This document shows positions 46,419-59,204 of a DNA stretch of 64,000 bases, piece by piece. The stretch comes from Lepidodermella squamata. Its lineage: Eukaryota; Gastrotricha. The position numbers were made by a program, and so were the translations under genes. Within the stretch, counting starts at the first letter, position 1. The number at the start of each line of letters is the position of its first letter. The DNA is taken from NCBI GenBank assembly GCA_047495785.1, contig JBLDXI010000021.1, positions 1,984,001 to 2,048,000 on the forward strand. Direction: 5' to 3'. The notes beneath the pieces are model-generated. The model saw nothing but the letters and a program-made list of their open reading frames with translations. It searched no databases and was not told the DNA's origin.

Positions 46419-47446
46419 TGCAATGCTTTATGACTGGCTAAAATATTTTATGTGTTCACTGCGTTATATATAATATAAAGCGATATAATATTCTATGAAT
46501 TTGCTGACGAATTTTGTGATTGAATAAAAACAAGCTGTGCGCGCGTTTTTCAACACGTCTGAATTAAGGTGGATATTGATTTTCAATTCGAGGCGGCTTG
46601 TTATAATGACATTTAGACCCTTGACTGAATGAGTCGTTCGCATGAGATTTGCGAGTGGCGGCAGACCGGTTGACTCGGCGCTGCATCAACATCACTTGAA
46701 GGACGAGACACACACACACAGTGTAAAAGTCAATGCAACGGAAGTACTAGTTGCGGCGTCTTACTGTGTGCCTGGCATGCGCTCAGCTGCCATCGCAAAA
46801 AGCTGCGCGTAAACTGAAATCGACGAAACAGCCATAAAACCGCGCATACGTGAATACACGCGGCGCAAAACAAGGGCGCCACAGTTTAAATGAATGCGCC
46901 TTCTGTGTTTGTGTGTGTGCGTGTGTGCCGCTGTAAAAAGTGCGCGCACTGCGAGTGACAAGCTCACGCGAAATCGATAAAATCGACCAGACCAGCGCAG
47001 CTCGGCGAGCAGAAGGGACCTTTCATGCAATATTTTTATAGGAGGAAACCACAATCATGCGTACTACAAATATATTTATACACAAAATCTATATAGAAAA
47101 ATATATGGGAAGATTTCTGCTGTTGATGCTGCCCACATTGTGCATGTAAAAGCTTTATTACGTTATTTGTCTGTTTCGACGCTGCGCCTAGTATATTCGA
47201 ATGCAATTTACTCACAACCACATCATCATCATCATTATTATTATTACTATCATTATACACATATCCCGAAATGAAACATCAATGTAAAAGCAGCAGCAAC
47301 AATCGCTACTTTTGGCATCGCATTGTTGAGCCGCATCCTGCGAAAACGGCTATAGCTCGAACACAAATTTCTTTCATTTTCAAGCCTCGATAAACCTGAT
47401 ATTTTCAATATAGATTTAGGTATTTATTAGACAATTATCCGGTATC
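46419..47446. other. intergenic with CA-rich simple repeats
   Basis: Non-coding. A (CA)n run lies near 46711-46720 and GT runs near 46908-46927; (ATC)n near 47220-47235. AATAAA at 46523 belongs to the preceding gene. TATTTATTAG ends 16 nt before the next ATG and may be an acceptor. Confidence 0.5.
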
Positions 47447-48025
47447 ATGCAAAATTATTCGTCACTATTAGCCGCTATATCAGTTTTCAGCCTTATTTTC
47501 CTTACCGAAATGACCAAATCAGGTGAGTAAAATCAGTTTACTCGGAAAATTATATGCTGATTGCAATTGTTTATTCCTCAAGTTTCGTCGATTAGTTGTT
47601 ATGTTTGTACCTCGATCAACGGCACAAATCCGGCTTGCGAAGACACCTTCATGGCAAATAATGAATATTTGAAGGAGAATTGTAAAAATCGACGCCATAG
47701 AAGAACAGGCACGTTTCCGTCGCAGTACTGCATAAAATTCGAGGCCGAGGACATGGAGTATGAAAATTACACCGTCATGGTTCGCGACTGCGCCGTCGAT
47801 GACGGGGGTGTAAATGTCGATACCGAAATCGGACGGATCAGCCACTGCGGCTGGGTTCAGCACGTGTATTACAATGGTCGCTACATGCGCGGATGTGTTT
47901 CAGCATGCCGATACGATGGTTGCAATCGTGCTCAGACACTAAGGCCGTCAGCGGTCGTGCTTCCTATTGCAACCTTAATTCTTGCCGTTGTGCCCAACAT
48001 CGCTAGTGTCACCTTTTCCAGTTAG
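47447..48025 (+). CDS. Ly6/uPAR-type GPI-anchored protein, tandem copy 1
   Basis: Two exons (47447-47522, 47583-48025) give 172 residues. The signal peptide is in exon 1 (MQNYSSLLAAISVFSLIFL). The domain runs from ISCYVCTSINGTNPACEDTF to CRYDGCN, with a strongly conserved middle (YCIKFEAED, VRDCAVDDGGVNVDTEIGR, SHCGW). The C-terminus is hydrophobic (VVLPIATLILAVVPNIA), a GPI-anchor signal. NYT is a potential glycosylation site. The family resembles protostome quiver/sleepless-type Ly6 proteins, extracellular modulators of channels and receptors, but the partner is not predictable. It is closely similar to the gene at 51084-51632 with the same intron position and phase. Confidence 0.85.
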
Positions 48026-51000
48026 CCTTCTCCGAGTGGTTGTTTCGGCCTCTCAAGATCTCATTTTGTTATTAAATGTCTAAGAAAAACGTCACGCTGA
48101 TTTGTGCGATAAATTACTGATAGAAATTCAACGCCTTGGTCTATTGGCAATACCGGAAATTTTCATGATTAATATTGTGGCCTTGGAACCTACACCATGT
48201 TGCCTATATAAAAGCTATAAATGCCTAGCATGCCACAGTGGGAAAATTGAGGCTGGTGGCCAATAATTGGTATTTTCTCAATTGGTAAGAAAGGTTATCG
48301 AAAGGTTACCTATCGATGCCAAGATATTCAGTATGACGCTAAGATCCATCTTTGTATGGTTGGAAACTATTTCTGCAGATAGCATTGTAAATTTTAAATA
48401 TTTTGATTTTATGTCCTCAACGAATTTTAATCATTGTGCTTTTGCCTGGCTGTGTGAAGTCAGATTGTTCGAAAGATGGATAGTGCGCTGCCTGTACGAG
48501 GGTGCAAAATTCTCTCAATTTTATACCAAAAGAGAAAAATGAAATGGAATGAATAAACGGAAAGTTTTCAGCTATTACAGCTTTGTTTCATAGCAGATTA
48601 GAACTTCAAGTTTCCTGAAAGTATCAATGTGCAGCTGGATGTGAATCCTGCTTTGCTTTCCCGATTCGATTTTTTTCAAGAGCAAGAACTACTGAGTTTG
48701 TTAAAGGTGAACCCATTTTTAAGGTATCCAGAGATGAAAGGGTATTTTCTCGAAAATCATATTAGGAGGAAAGTCAATTTGAATAAGTCTGATCGGATAA
48801 GTTGAAGTGTGAACATTAAATTCAGTAACATACGTATAGGTAATGTTTGTCAATAGAATTGATAAATCGATATCATGAACCCCGTGAAAACGCCTCGCAT
48901 CCGCGGTTAATACCTCATAACTGGAAATCTTAATGAAGGTTTGAATGATGAGAAACGATTCAGCACGTTTATTATCGAACCTTTGCAAGGCTTGTGGAAT
49001 GTTCGCGACAGAAGACGTGTTCAAAGAATGTGAGCTTTAAATGCCTCGATGCATCGGGTCCAAAAACCTATCCAGAAAACATGCTGAATATCTAAAACGA
49101 TTCGAATAATCTGAACGCTAATGCGTCCTCCGTTTCACGATGCTCCCTGTAGGTATATGCTGAGGAGAAAAATGAAATACAATAAGCTAATTTCTTCCTC
49201 CCTCGGCAGCAGCAAAGATAGAGAAGAAGCCGGCGCCGCAACATGAGAAGGTAGAATTTCAGAAGTATTGAAGATGCGCGCACAAAATTAATATTATTAA
49301 TGTTATTAGGTGTTGAAATGTTCCTCAGCGCATAATATCTATGGCTAGGGGATGCAATCCTAAATTTCATGCGACGTGCTACGCTCATTGGCTTCCTATA
49401 TACCGCTAGAAAGGAGTTTCCTAAACGCCTTCCTTCAGCAAATTCTCAGCGATTATAGTTTCTCGTATCTATAGCACACCCCATCCTTGTAATGTGTCGC
49501 CGCTGAATATTATACTAGATTTTTTATTGCTACCGCTTATAATATACCGATTATAATTACAATCGGGTCACGAGCGATGTGTTCCAAAATGTATCTCATA
49601 GGCAAATAGGAAAGAAAAAGGCAATAAAAGATTTTCAGCTTTGAAAGCGACTTGCGTTTAACATTGGTGGCAGCGTAATTCGTGGCTACCCTCCAAGTTT
49701 ACAATCCTCAACTACTAGTAAAATTTTACAATTTTAATGTGGAAATGGCGAAGTATATCGTGCATAAAATATGGCTTGTATTGTGGCGCGAATTTCGCAG
49801 CTCTGAGAAGTTTTAAAGCGTCTGGTCTGATTTATTGTTCCCATGCACAATTTGCTCGAAATTAAGGGCGAGGCGAAAAACGGCAACAACTAATAATGAA
49901 TATGTTCTTATGCTCCGTATAATTATTCCTAAAACAATTCTATGAGCTGGTGCAGCAAAAGCGCCATCGCGCTTGGTTTTATTCTCGCGAGCGCGCAAGG
50001 GACTCGACAACTTGTTTGGCGCGCATTGACACTTGCGGCGACAAGAGCTGTAAAAGATTATGAATTTCCGAGCGGGCGCAAGAGCACATGGCTAATATTC
50101 TTCATTAGAGCCTTATTTTCATACAAGCTTACAAAAGCTCATTCAAGACTGATTTGCATGTAGCAGGAAATTATTACATCGAATATCGGGCTCTAAAGTG
50201 CCAATAATGTTACGATATAACCGCGTCTGTGAGAAACATGCAAAATGCACGAACATAATTTTTTCGGATCAATATTATTGTTTTATGGTAAATTTCAATA
50301 TAATCGCTTCCTAGAGCTAAAGAATTTTCCGCGGTAAAAAAATTCGCACGATCGCATGACCCATGTATAGGCTTAGCGTATAAGGACTACGAGAACCTTC
50401 TATGCCTTTGCATCCCCTGCCTTCGACGATGTCCCTAATAACCATTGCGCGAGAATTCGACGATAAGTATTCAAATTTCGAAATGGCTCAATCTTAGCAG
50501 AAGCAAGGCGAGAAACTGTATATTAATGTTGGGCCACTTGATAACATAGGCCTCCCCCGACTTCTCAGGGAGTTCAGTCGTGTATTTTAACGCAGGGCGC
50601 ATGGTATGATAAATCAAGCGAAATCATGTACAGATTGCGCTCCAGCTATGGGCGATGTTAGGTTCTCGTGGCTCCGCAAAATTATACCACATCTAGCGAT
50701 GGATTATTAAATGCAAGAATAACATCATCATAATGGCTCTCGCAACGCCCGTAAAAAAGTGCGCTGATGAATGCGCGCGAAGATGCACGGTGTAGCGCGG
50801 CAGCTGGCTTCGAATGTAAGTAAATAATAATAGAAAACAGAACTGATGCTTATCAAGAAGATTTATAAGGCATATTCTCGATTTTGCGATTCTCAAAGCG
50901 CCGCGTAGCTCACAGGCGCCTTCCGCAACGCAAGTGCTATTCATTATTTGCCCACTGCTCATGGGTTACATTCCGGGAAGTAGTTTAAATCTGATGATTT

Positions 51001-51083
51001 CAGATTAATTCTTAACGTAATTTTAGAATATTTCATAAATAAAATATTAATAGAAATTGGTTTATCAGTTGCTACACCCAAAT
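48026..51083. other. intergenic between the Ly6 tandem copies
   Basis: About 3 kb of AT-rich DNA with no supported exon, repeat or RNA gene. TTTATCAG ends 15 nt before the start codon at 51084 and may be an acceptor. Confidence 0.5.
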
Positions 51084-51632
51084 ATGCGCTCGGAATGGCT
51101 GGTGATCGCCGGCATGGTTATCACCGTTCAAATGATCTTTTCTTTCCGCTCAGGTAAATTTTTTATTTTTTTTCTATGCACCTATTCTGATTTGCGTTAA
51201 TTTCGTTTACATTGCCTTTCAGTTATGGCTGTGAGTTGCTATGTTTGCTCGTCGATAAATGGATCTAACCCAGCGTGCGAGGACACATTCATGGGATCGG
51301 ACCAATATTATGTCGAAAGCTGCCAAAACAGACGCCATCGACGGACAGGAAGTTACCCCTCTCAATACTGTATCAAATTCGAAGCCGAAGATGAAGGCAC
51401 AACGGTGATTGTTCGCGACTGTGCCGTCGACGATGGAGGCGTGAACGTGGACACAGAAATAGGGCGCATGTCACATTGTGGCTGGATGCAACACGTTTAC
51501 TACAACGGCAAATACATGTCAGGCTGCATATCCGCGTGTCGAATCGACGGATGCAACTCCGCATCGAAAAATTCCCTAGCTACTCTGAACATGCCACTTC
51601 TGTTATTCATCTTTGTATTCCTCAATTTTTAA
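51084..51632 (+). CDS. Ly6/uPAR-type GPI-anchored protein, tandem copy 2
   Basis: Exons 51084-51153 and 51223-51632 give 159 residues: signal peptide (MRSEWLVIAGMVITVQMIF), then VSCYVCSSINGSNPACEDTF to CRIDGCN, then a hydrophobic GPI signal (LNMPLLLFIFVFLNF). The core is near-identical to copy 1 (RRHRRTG, SQYCIKFEAED, VRDCAVDDGGVNVDTEIGR, SHCGW.QHVYYNG), but the segment after EAED is four residues shorter and lacks the NYT site. Tandem duplication is the simplest origin. Confidence 0.85.
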
Positions 51633-52101
51633 CCAAGTCAACCGCGAAACAAGTCACTATTTTTGTAGTAAAAAAAGAGCGCATTTTTATCCGAAAAAAA
51701 TAATTTTGTTTACTTTGTTCAACCGTTCATGAATTCTCACCAGTTTTCCAACATCTCTAGGTGCAGGCGACAACAAAATACGCCCCAAGTTCGATCAGAA
51801 AAAAATATACTATATTGCAGAAACACCGTTCAGTCCAGAAAATTCGCGCAGAGATTATAATGAAGAAATGATTTGCATACAATAGAATATAATAGTTCTT
51901 CTTTCAAAAAATAGCATACTTAATTCAAGCTACTTCAACCTATAATATATTATGTTTGACGAAAGACTAGCTTCAAACACCTCAGTCGATCTTCATGTCA
52001 TTTGAAGACCGACTGGTTGTGATCAACATGTATGAGGAAGAAATGTCCATATAAGAGATTCGACCAATCAGCAGTGTTCAGTGGAGGAAGGGGAGGTACT
52101 T
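51633..52101. other. intergenic, convergent 3' ends
   Basis: Non-coding AT-rich spacer between the plus-strand Ly6 gene and the minus-strand phosphatase. Nothing else is supported. Confidence 0.5.
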
Positions 52102-53735
52102 TCACATCGAGCCAATGTTCTTTGACATGGGTGACATCAGCAATGGCTGCCTGGCTGAAGATTCAGATGGCATCTGGGTCATGAGCAGGGAGCTCTCATC
52201 GTTGTAGTCGTCGTCCTCTTCCTCGTGGAAAATTTCGATGTTGCCTTTCGCCCCCTGCGGAGAGCCGCTGGCTGGGCGGGTGCCCTCGCGGTGGGGCGTA
52301 GACGAGCTAGGCCACTCACCTTCGTCGTTCAAGCGGTAGAGCAACTTTTTCCGACGACGACGAGAACACGCTGCAAATGATTAATTCAATAAAAAAAACT
52401 TCGCAGATTCGTAGATCGAACTTACAGAAAATAGCGGCGACAATCGTGACGATAGCGATGAAGCAGAATCCAGCAAAGACGATGAGACCAATCTTGATAT
52501 CAGTTGGAACAGTTTGAAGTAAGGCAACCGTAGCTTGAAGGCCAGAGTCAGAAATCGAAGCAACGGGGCGCATGGCGTCCTTCAGCGAATCTAGGAACTT
52601 ATCGACGGAGCACGAGAGTCCGCAACCGTTGCGAACCGCCATCGGGTAAGGATCCGCATTTGAGTCATTGCGGTAGAACACAGAAACTTGGATCGGTTTG
52701 GCCGAGTCATCGCTCTTGCTGAGTTCGATGAAGATAGCCGAAGCAAAAGGCGGGATACGACCATCTAAAATTAACAAAATATAAAATTTGAAATATAAAT
52801 TTAAAGAAGTAAAAACCGTAAACGCCGAAAGCAGCCAAAAGAGCAGCGACGTAGGTATCATGGGACGAGATCAAAACGAAATTAGGTGGGGCATGCAGAG
52901 ATTTCGATTCGATATTCGAAACAGATGCGTTCTTCATATACGGCGCTAGGAAGTTGAGGAGGGGCGAGCATTGAGCAACAGTCCTTTCGGGCAGTGAGTT
53001 TTGATTAGTGACGTTGAACTCAAAATCACGCATTTCATCCAACAGGTTCAAAATCGTCTGGTTGTTCTCGAGCCAGTCGACCAACTGCAGGTTGTCAGCG
53101 TACTTTTCGATCAACACAGCATCGGCCATGACGTGGCTGACATCTTTGTAGCTAGACGAGTTGAGGCCAGCTTGCTTAGCGATATCAACCAATAGCTCGC
53201 GGTACTTTTTGTCCTTCTGAGCGTACAACGCGTTGACATAAGCTGCATCTCCGCAGTATGGTGGATCCCGGCAGGTGACAGGCTGAGCAGTTTGAGGTAG
53301 GGCGTGGATGGGTTTGATCACTTTCATAAGAGTTGTGCCAATATTGAGCGAATCGTCATCTGGGTCAGTCATCAACCCGGCCATGAAAGCATTCGCACTC
53401 ATCAGCGTTCGGTCGAACTGCGTGCTGTAGACTTCAATTCGGGGCGATTTCTGCAGAACATCGTAGCAGCCGCGAACAAAACGGCCGAAGGAGTACTGCT
53501 GCTCAATGCCATGACGAGTCAACTGGCCCCAACCACCAATGTCCTTATAATACTCCTCCTGGTAACGATCGGTGGGGAAGGTTCGAAGCGGAGATCTCAT
53601 TCCATGCCGCATAACCACGATTAGTTGAACCAGTCGACTAGCAGTAGTTTCCTCGCGTTGGCAAAATCCGGGTGGGGAGGCATCCGATCGAACAAAAAAC
53701 GCCAACGTTAATACAATAAGATATCTTACAGACAT
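52102..53735 (-). CDS. membrane-anchored histidine acid phosphatase 1
   Basis: Exons 53735-52817, 52764-52426 and 52370-52102 join in phase to 508 residues. Signal peptide MSVRYLIVLTLAFFVRSDAS; catalytic VVMRHGMRSP (RHGxRxP); TQFDRTLMSANAF (third active-site Arg); and SSHDTYVAALLAAFG (proton-donor HD). A single span lies near residues 395-420 (IGLIVFAGFCFIAIVTIV). The cytoplasmic tail of about 85 residues contains DESSLL and RQPLL, which resemble acidic-dileucine sorting signals. The layout is that of lysosomal acid phosphatase (ACP2), which hydrolyses phosphomonoesters at acidic pH. An acceptor-like TTTTAG abuts the ATG directly. The minus-strand PERK gene ends 562 bp upstream. Confidence 0.9.
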
Positions 53736-54297
53736 CTAAAATGAAAAACACATTAATTGCATCGGATATTTTTTGACAAAAATGGAATAGGTCGCTTTTC
53801 AACAACATGGTGGTGGAATATTTGCTGTATAATTGTTTCAAGTGCCGTCGATCAAATAAAAATTGCTATGTTGCAGCACATCAGATAAATAGTAATGATT
53901 TTTTCCCGTGCCATTATCACATTTTAGATGACACTAAATAATAATTGTAGTAATCAACTAGCCGTATAAATAATTGTACATCAATCATCATCGTAGAAAG
54001 GGCGTTATAACACGGGTATTGATGCAATTGATAGCGAAAAATCTTCGATATAAAGCAGAACTTGGAGACTTGAGAATTAGCCTTTTGAATTTTGTACGTC
54101 ACCACGTTATTATTATGTTCATAGTGCCTCGTCAAAAACATGAAACGATAACAAAATAGCAGTCAATTTCTTTTATATTAAGTCTCGAAAGAAATTTTCA
54201 TCTGGATAAGAAATGTGGTTGAGCGAAGATACACCAGTCACGCTGAATTTATATCAGGTACTTTTTCATTGTCTGTTATACACATGAAATGCAATTT
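53736..54297. other. spacer between PERK and the downstream phosphatase
   Basis: 562 bp without coding evidence. CATTTTAG immediately precedes the phosphatase ATG, so this could be a promoter region or a long intercistronic spacer. Confidence 0.45.
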
Positions 54298-57200
54298 TTA
54301 AGATCGGTCTGCGGCTGCATCAGGTCCAAAGGTGTACGAATTACTGTTTCTCAGGTTTGAAGTCGGATTTGCATTCGCCTTTTTGTGCATAGTTACTCGC
54401 CACAATGCACTCAGTAGCGGATGGCCGAGCACTTCATCTGCCGAGGGTCTGTCTTTTGCGTTCGGCTGAAGCATTTTATCGATGAGCAGTCCTTTCAACA
54501 AAGGAAAACGCTCAGAAAACTGAAGGATATATTTCGGAGCCACGAAATTTGGAGTTGCCCCGCATTTTTTCGCCTTCGTCAAAATATCAACTCGTTCGAA
54601 ATCCGTACCGAACGGCACGAAAAGTTCGATGCCGACAAGGGCACTCGAATAAATGTCGACTTTCGGCGTCAGCGCGACGTTCACGGATCGCTTCTCCTGC
54701 TCCGGCGACATGTAGAGGCGAGTTCCAAGGTATGCACTTCCCGTGAAGTGCTCACTCGAAGTTTCTGACGGCTCATATCCCGGATACATGCGCATCGAGC
54801 TTGATACTACATCGCCTGCAGACAACGTGTCCCACGATGCAAGGCCGAAATCGCCGATTTTCAACACGGTGCCGTTTTGACACAGGAAAATGTTGGTCGG
54901 CTTGATGTCGCGATGAACGATTCCGCGGCTGTGAATGTGATCGAGGCCACACAGAAGCTGAGCGAACAGGTCGATCAACGTTGATTCAGCTTCTTTCTGA
55001 TCTTCGCTCGAATTTCCGTCGTAGAAACTACGCAAGGTTTGCGACCCTACAGTGCCGTCAATCCATTCGCGGAGAGTTATTTCGCACAACTGAGCTTGGA
55101 TGCAAAAATAAATCAATTTGTTCGAATCAGCGGCCGATTCGCTGCTATGGCTGGCGCGACTGACTTTGCGAGAACATGGTGAATGGTCGGTATCTTGAAA
55201 AGCAATTGAGCTTTGATTTTCATCACCACTCTTGTCTGTTTTGCTCGCAAATGCAATCGAGGATGAGTCGAAATTTTCTTTCGAAGCAAACACCACGTTG
55301 AATGAAGAATCTTTGTTAACTAACGAATGGCCAGGACGATGCCTCAGCAAAGATATCTCATCCGAGTTGATAAAGCAATCACTATCGCTTGTTTTTTGGT
55401 ACTTGCTTTGGTCTGGTGTCACCTCGGAAGCGTCCAGACAATCGCCGTCAGTGGTCTCACCGTCGCCAGTCGTGTCGCCCATGCCATTCGTTTGATTCTT
55501 GTACGGAACCGGTAGAGAGTCTTCGAACCAGGCTTGGTAAAATCGAACGACATTGATGTGGTCGAGGAGGGCCCAAGAGCGAACTTCACGTTGAGCTCGA
55601 CCTTGCTGGCTCATCTTGATCGGCACGATTTTCATGGCGTATTCCACGTTGTCGATTTTGTTCTTGGCCCGGTAAACAACACCAAAACCTCCCTTGCCAA
55701 GGCGATGAAGCGTGATAAAATCAGCCGCATACCGAGATGGCGCCTGAGGTTGTACGGGAGAAGGCGGGTCAGGTGTGACAATTGGATCGGCGACAGAGCT
55801 ACTTTTACTACGCGAATCGAATACGGTTTGCGACCCACTGCCGCTGAGCTCGATCACTTCTGGCGTCGATTGCTTCTCTTCAACGCGTTCCGTAATGTCG
55901 GTGGACACGGAAACAGTTTGAACGGCTGGTTTCGGTGATTCGGCCGCTTCAGGCTTGATTCTGCGCCATATTTTCGCGAGATAGATCGTAACGATTGATA
56001 CCACAACGCCTAGACCACCCACGATAACCCACGGTACGAATATGCTTCGGTCTGGCGATTTTGCTTGAATTAAGCGATCTGAAGGTTTGCTGTGTTTCTT
56101 CGCATGGTACAACACCCCAGACGGATTCGTCTCTGGGTAATCGAAAGGATACGGATGCGTATACAACGTAAGAGCATTCTCATCGCGTGAAGATGGATTT
56201 ATTAGAGGAGTCCGGGACACAGCTATATCAAAAGAAAATTAGACAAAATACATTATTTTAACAGTACCAGTACCTGAAAACACTAACGGCTGAGAAAAGG
56301 GAAGATTGCTACCGAATGATTGGCGCTGTAATACTCCATTTGGCAAACCAAATTTGTTAAAGTGTGAGGTGACACCCGCAGACTGATGGATGTAAGGACT
56401 GCCATTGTATTGCGACAGCAAGACGTAAGCATCGTCTAAATCATCGTCTTCGCCATCGTCGTCATACCTTCCATATCTGCCATCGTCAACGATGAATTCG
56501 ACTTCTTTAAGATTGCCTTGTCCAGCAACAACCCATGCCTTGGCAATAGGGCTGGCTAATGCATAACTTTTTCGATTATCAGAACTCTCATAATTCCAAT
56601 GTCCCAGTGACCCATCGTCAACATTCTTCTCAACCTCAACGACATTGGAGCCCAGTTGTAAGCGGAAGTTGTACTTCAAATTGTCATAGGCACTTGCATC
56701 CTCAATGAGATGATCATTCATGAAATAATTATCAGCGTAATTAACCAAGTGAATATCGTGGCTGCCCACTGAATAATTCCACCTGAAATTATATATTGAA
56801 TACATGCAAAAATAGCAAGCTGAAAATTACCTCTCCAAGCCTGTTTTAATATCAATTGCACGAAGAATCAGGACAGTTTTACGGACAGCCAACACGTCAC
56901 TAGAGGTATCAGCTTCATTTTTCAATTGACGAGTGCAGCTCTCGTGAGAGCATCGGTATAAGGTTTGCCCGTCTCTAAGCCGAACACCAAATAATTCTGT
57001 GGTGCGAGCACCTGAAAGATGAAACGGTAAATGAAGTAGTTCATCACAGCAATTGACTTACCAACAACGACAATTCGATCTGAAAGCTTATAACTTGTTG
57101 AGAGTAGATTGTCTGGGCTCAAGTACAACGGAGTAAGATGCCTCCCACGGAACTCGTACAGATCCCCATCGAGAGAAGGGATAATATGAATCTCTTCCTC

Positions 57201-57517
57201 GTCCTCAGGAGCCTGAGTCCATAGAGGATTATACGCAGTAATTTTGGGAAAACAACTTACATGAAACACGGGTATATTTGAAGAAACAAGACCGGTTGGT
57301 CCCAATGGTACACTCCAACGCAGAGAACTGTCTTCCAAGCTCACCGCATTAATTTTTCCGTCCAGCGTGCTAACAAGTAGCAGCGCTCTGAAGAATATAA
57401 ATAATAAACAATCTGCTGACTAACATTAGGGGTTAGAGTAACTCACGGTGAATTAGTTGCGGTACTTAGGTGGCAGGCATTAAAAATTATTACCAATAAA
57501 AATACATATGATATCAT
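54298..57517 (-). CDS. EIF2AK3: PERK, ER-stress eIF2-alpha kinase
   Basis: Five exons (57517-57447, 57387-57062, 57011-56831, 56782-56274, 56222-54298) join in phase to 1,003 residues. [20 protein letters not shown] is a signal peptide. The luminal domain (to about 420) has [33 protein letters not shown] and [14 protein letters not shown], typical of the IRE1/PERK sensor fold. A span follows ([19 protein letters not shown]). The kinase starts [18 protein letters not shown], has a long acidic Ser-rich insert after the N-lobe (as in PERK), [18 protein letters not shown] and MSPEQ, so catalytic residues are intact. It senses unfolded protein in the ER and phosphorylates eIF2-alpha to reduce translation. 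An AG lies 5 nt before the ATG. Confidence 0.93.
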
Positions 57518-59204
57518 AACACCTATACAATAGAAAATCCGATGAGTATTAAAATGAAATCAACTATGGGAAGTTTGACATTTGAGCATCCAGTTCGTGC
57601 AGCAACGAATAGACAGCTTTCAAAGCAAAAAGGCAGTGCCCTATAATATTTCAATCGAGTTCAATCCCTTGCCTCAGAAACGAAACCTGCCCTCTGTTTG
57701 GATTCTACCTTCTAATATGGATTATGCGCTAATATATAACGCAAAGGAACAGTAGGGAGAATGCGCCGCAATTAAATCGGGAAACGGGAAACCCTTGTTT
57801 TTTGTTACATTCAAATGTTTTTCAATGAGACCGAATTTTTGTTTACAAGGGGTAGACAAGGAATTGCCACGGGTACCCAAGCCTTCACCCACCCTAAATA
57901 GCATACAGCCCCCTTCAAAGTTAAGGCAAGGGCCCATATGTGATTGAGCCGGTGTCAATTAAGTTTGAAGCGATCTGGCTGATGCAGTCGATGGAAATAA
58001 ACAATCAATCGATATTAAACTCAGAAGGTGCGCCGCTATTGCCGCTATTCGGATAGTGATGGCGTATCTACTAAAAAAAGTATTGATTCATCTGCGCCAC
58101 TTTTCACTGCTGGCTGCATCATGCATCCCCCATTTCAACCAGAACACAGGGCATTTGACAGTGACTATGCGCTTCTTGGCTTAGAATTTATTCTGCTTCC
58201 ATTCTACATGTATTCCTAAAAATAACTAGGATCAGATAAGTACAGCAGTGCATAGGAATGAATTCAAGAACGGAATAATATGATGCAATATACATCAAGC
58301 TTTGAAAACTATTTGCAATCTGTCATTTCTCTCAATTTCATAATTTTGGGATGTTAACCACAATGCAGAATGTAGAATTATTGTGCGCCAATTTTCGTAA
58401 CGAAAGTGACAGAGAACAGAGAAAGAAAAAAGCACAAATTTTTGCTCTGATACCAACTTAATTGCGAGATAAATGGAAACTGGAAACTGGGAACTAGGAA
58501 ATTCTGCATGCGACATTGCTTATTGCCTCCTAAATGGCGGTTTATTGCGAAGAAGTTTCGATCATAACCCCATCCCAGCAACCACCACGGAAATGCTGAC
58601 GGTGCCAAATAGGCAACTGCAATATGCACTACTTCATTCATTAATTATTGAACTAATTTATCAGTGCGAGTATGTTAAATTTAAAAATTGTAATTTTTGT
58701 TAGGACAGCTAGACGATGAGAGTAAGTTTTTAAATATGGTTTGTTGCGATGGTGGGTTAGTCCAAAGTCCCAAATGGGTGTTCATTTCAAACTGGTTTTC
58801 AACCTTATTTAGCCTGGATACTGGCCCAGGGCCCTTCGCCATCTTCCACCGATTGATTTAATTGAATAATTGAACTTACGGCCTGCGGATTGTGTGAATT
58901 GAATTCTGAATGCTATTGCTGACCGAAAATCGCGTACTGTCAATCACAAAATTACAATTACATTCCAGATTCTAGTTAGCAAATCGCAATTGCTTTTCTC
59001 TTGTTAGACAAACAACTGGTAAAAGCAACTGATGCCTCGGCGAGAACGGTGTTTAAGATGTACCCCGTGTCCCGTGTCTCGCTCGCATCCAAATATGATA
59101 CCCTGATTGATGATTGAGTAGATTTTCCTTCGTTCGATCATTACCTTCTTGTGTTATGTCTTATCGTTCAAGATTGAATTTTATTACCTAGAGCAATCGG
59201 AGGG
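57518..59204. other. intergenic between divergent PERK and phosphatase 2
   Basis: About 1.7 kb with no supported exon. ATTACCTAG ends 13 nt before the next start codon and may be an acceptor. Short frames on both strands look random. Confidence 0.5.

Noticed and set aside
32860-57860. AACAAGGGGTA-like string occurring near 32865 and inverted-free near 57845 as shared repeat
   Set aside because: Similarity does not extend beyond about a dozen bases.
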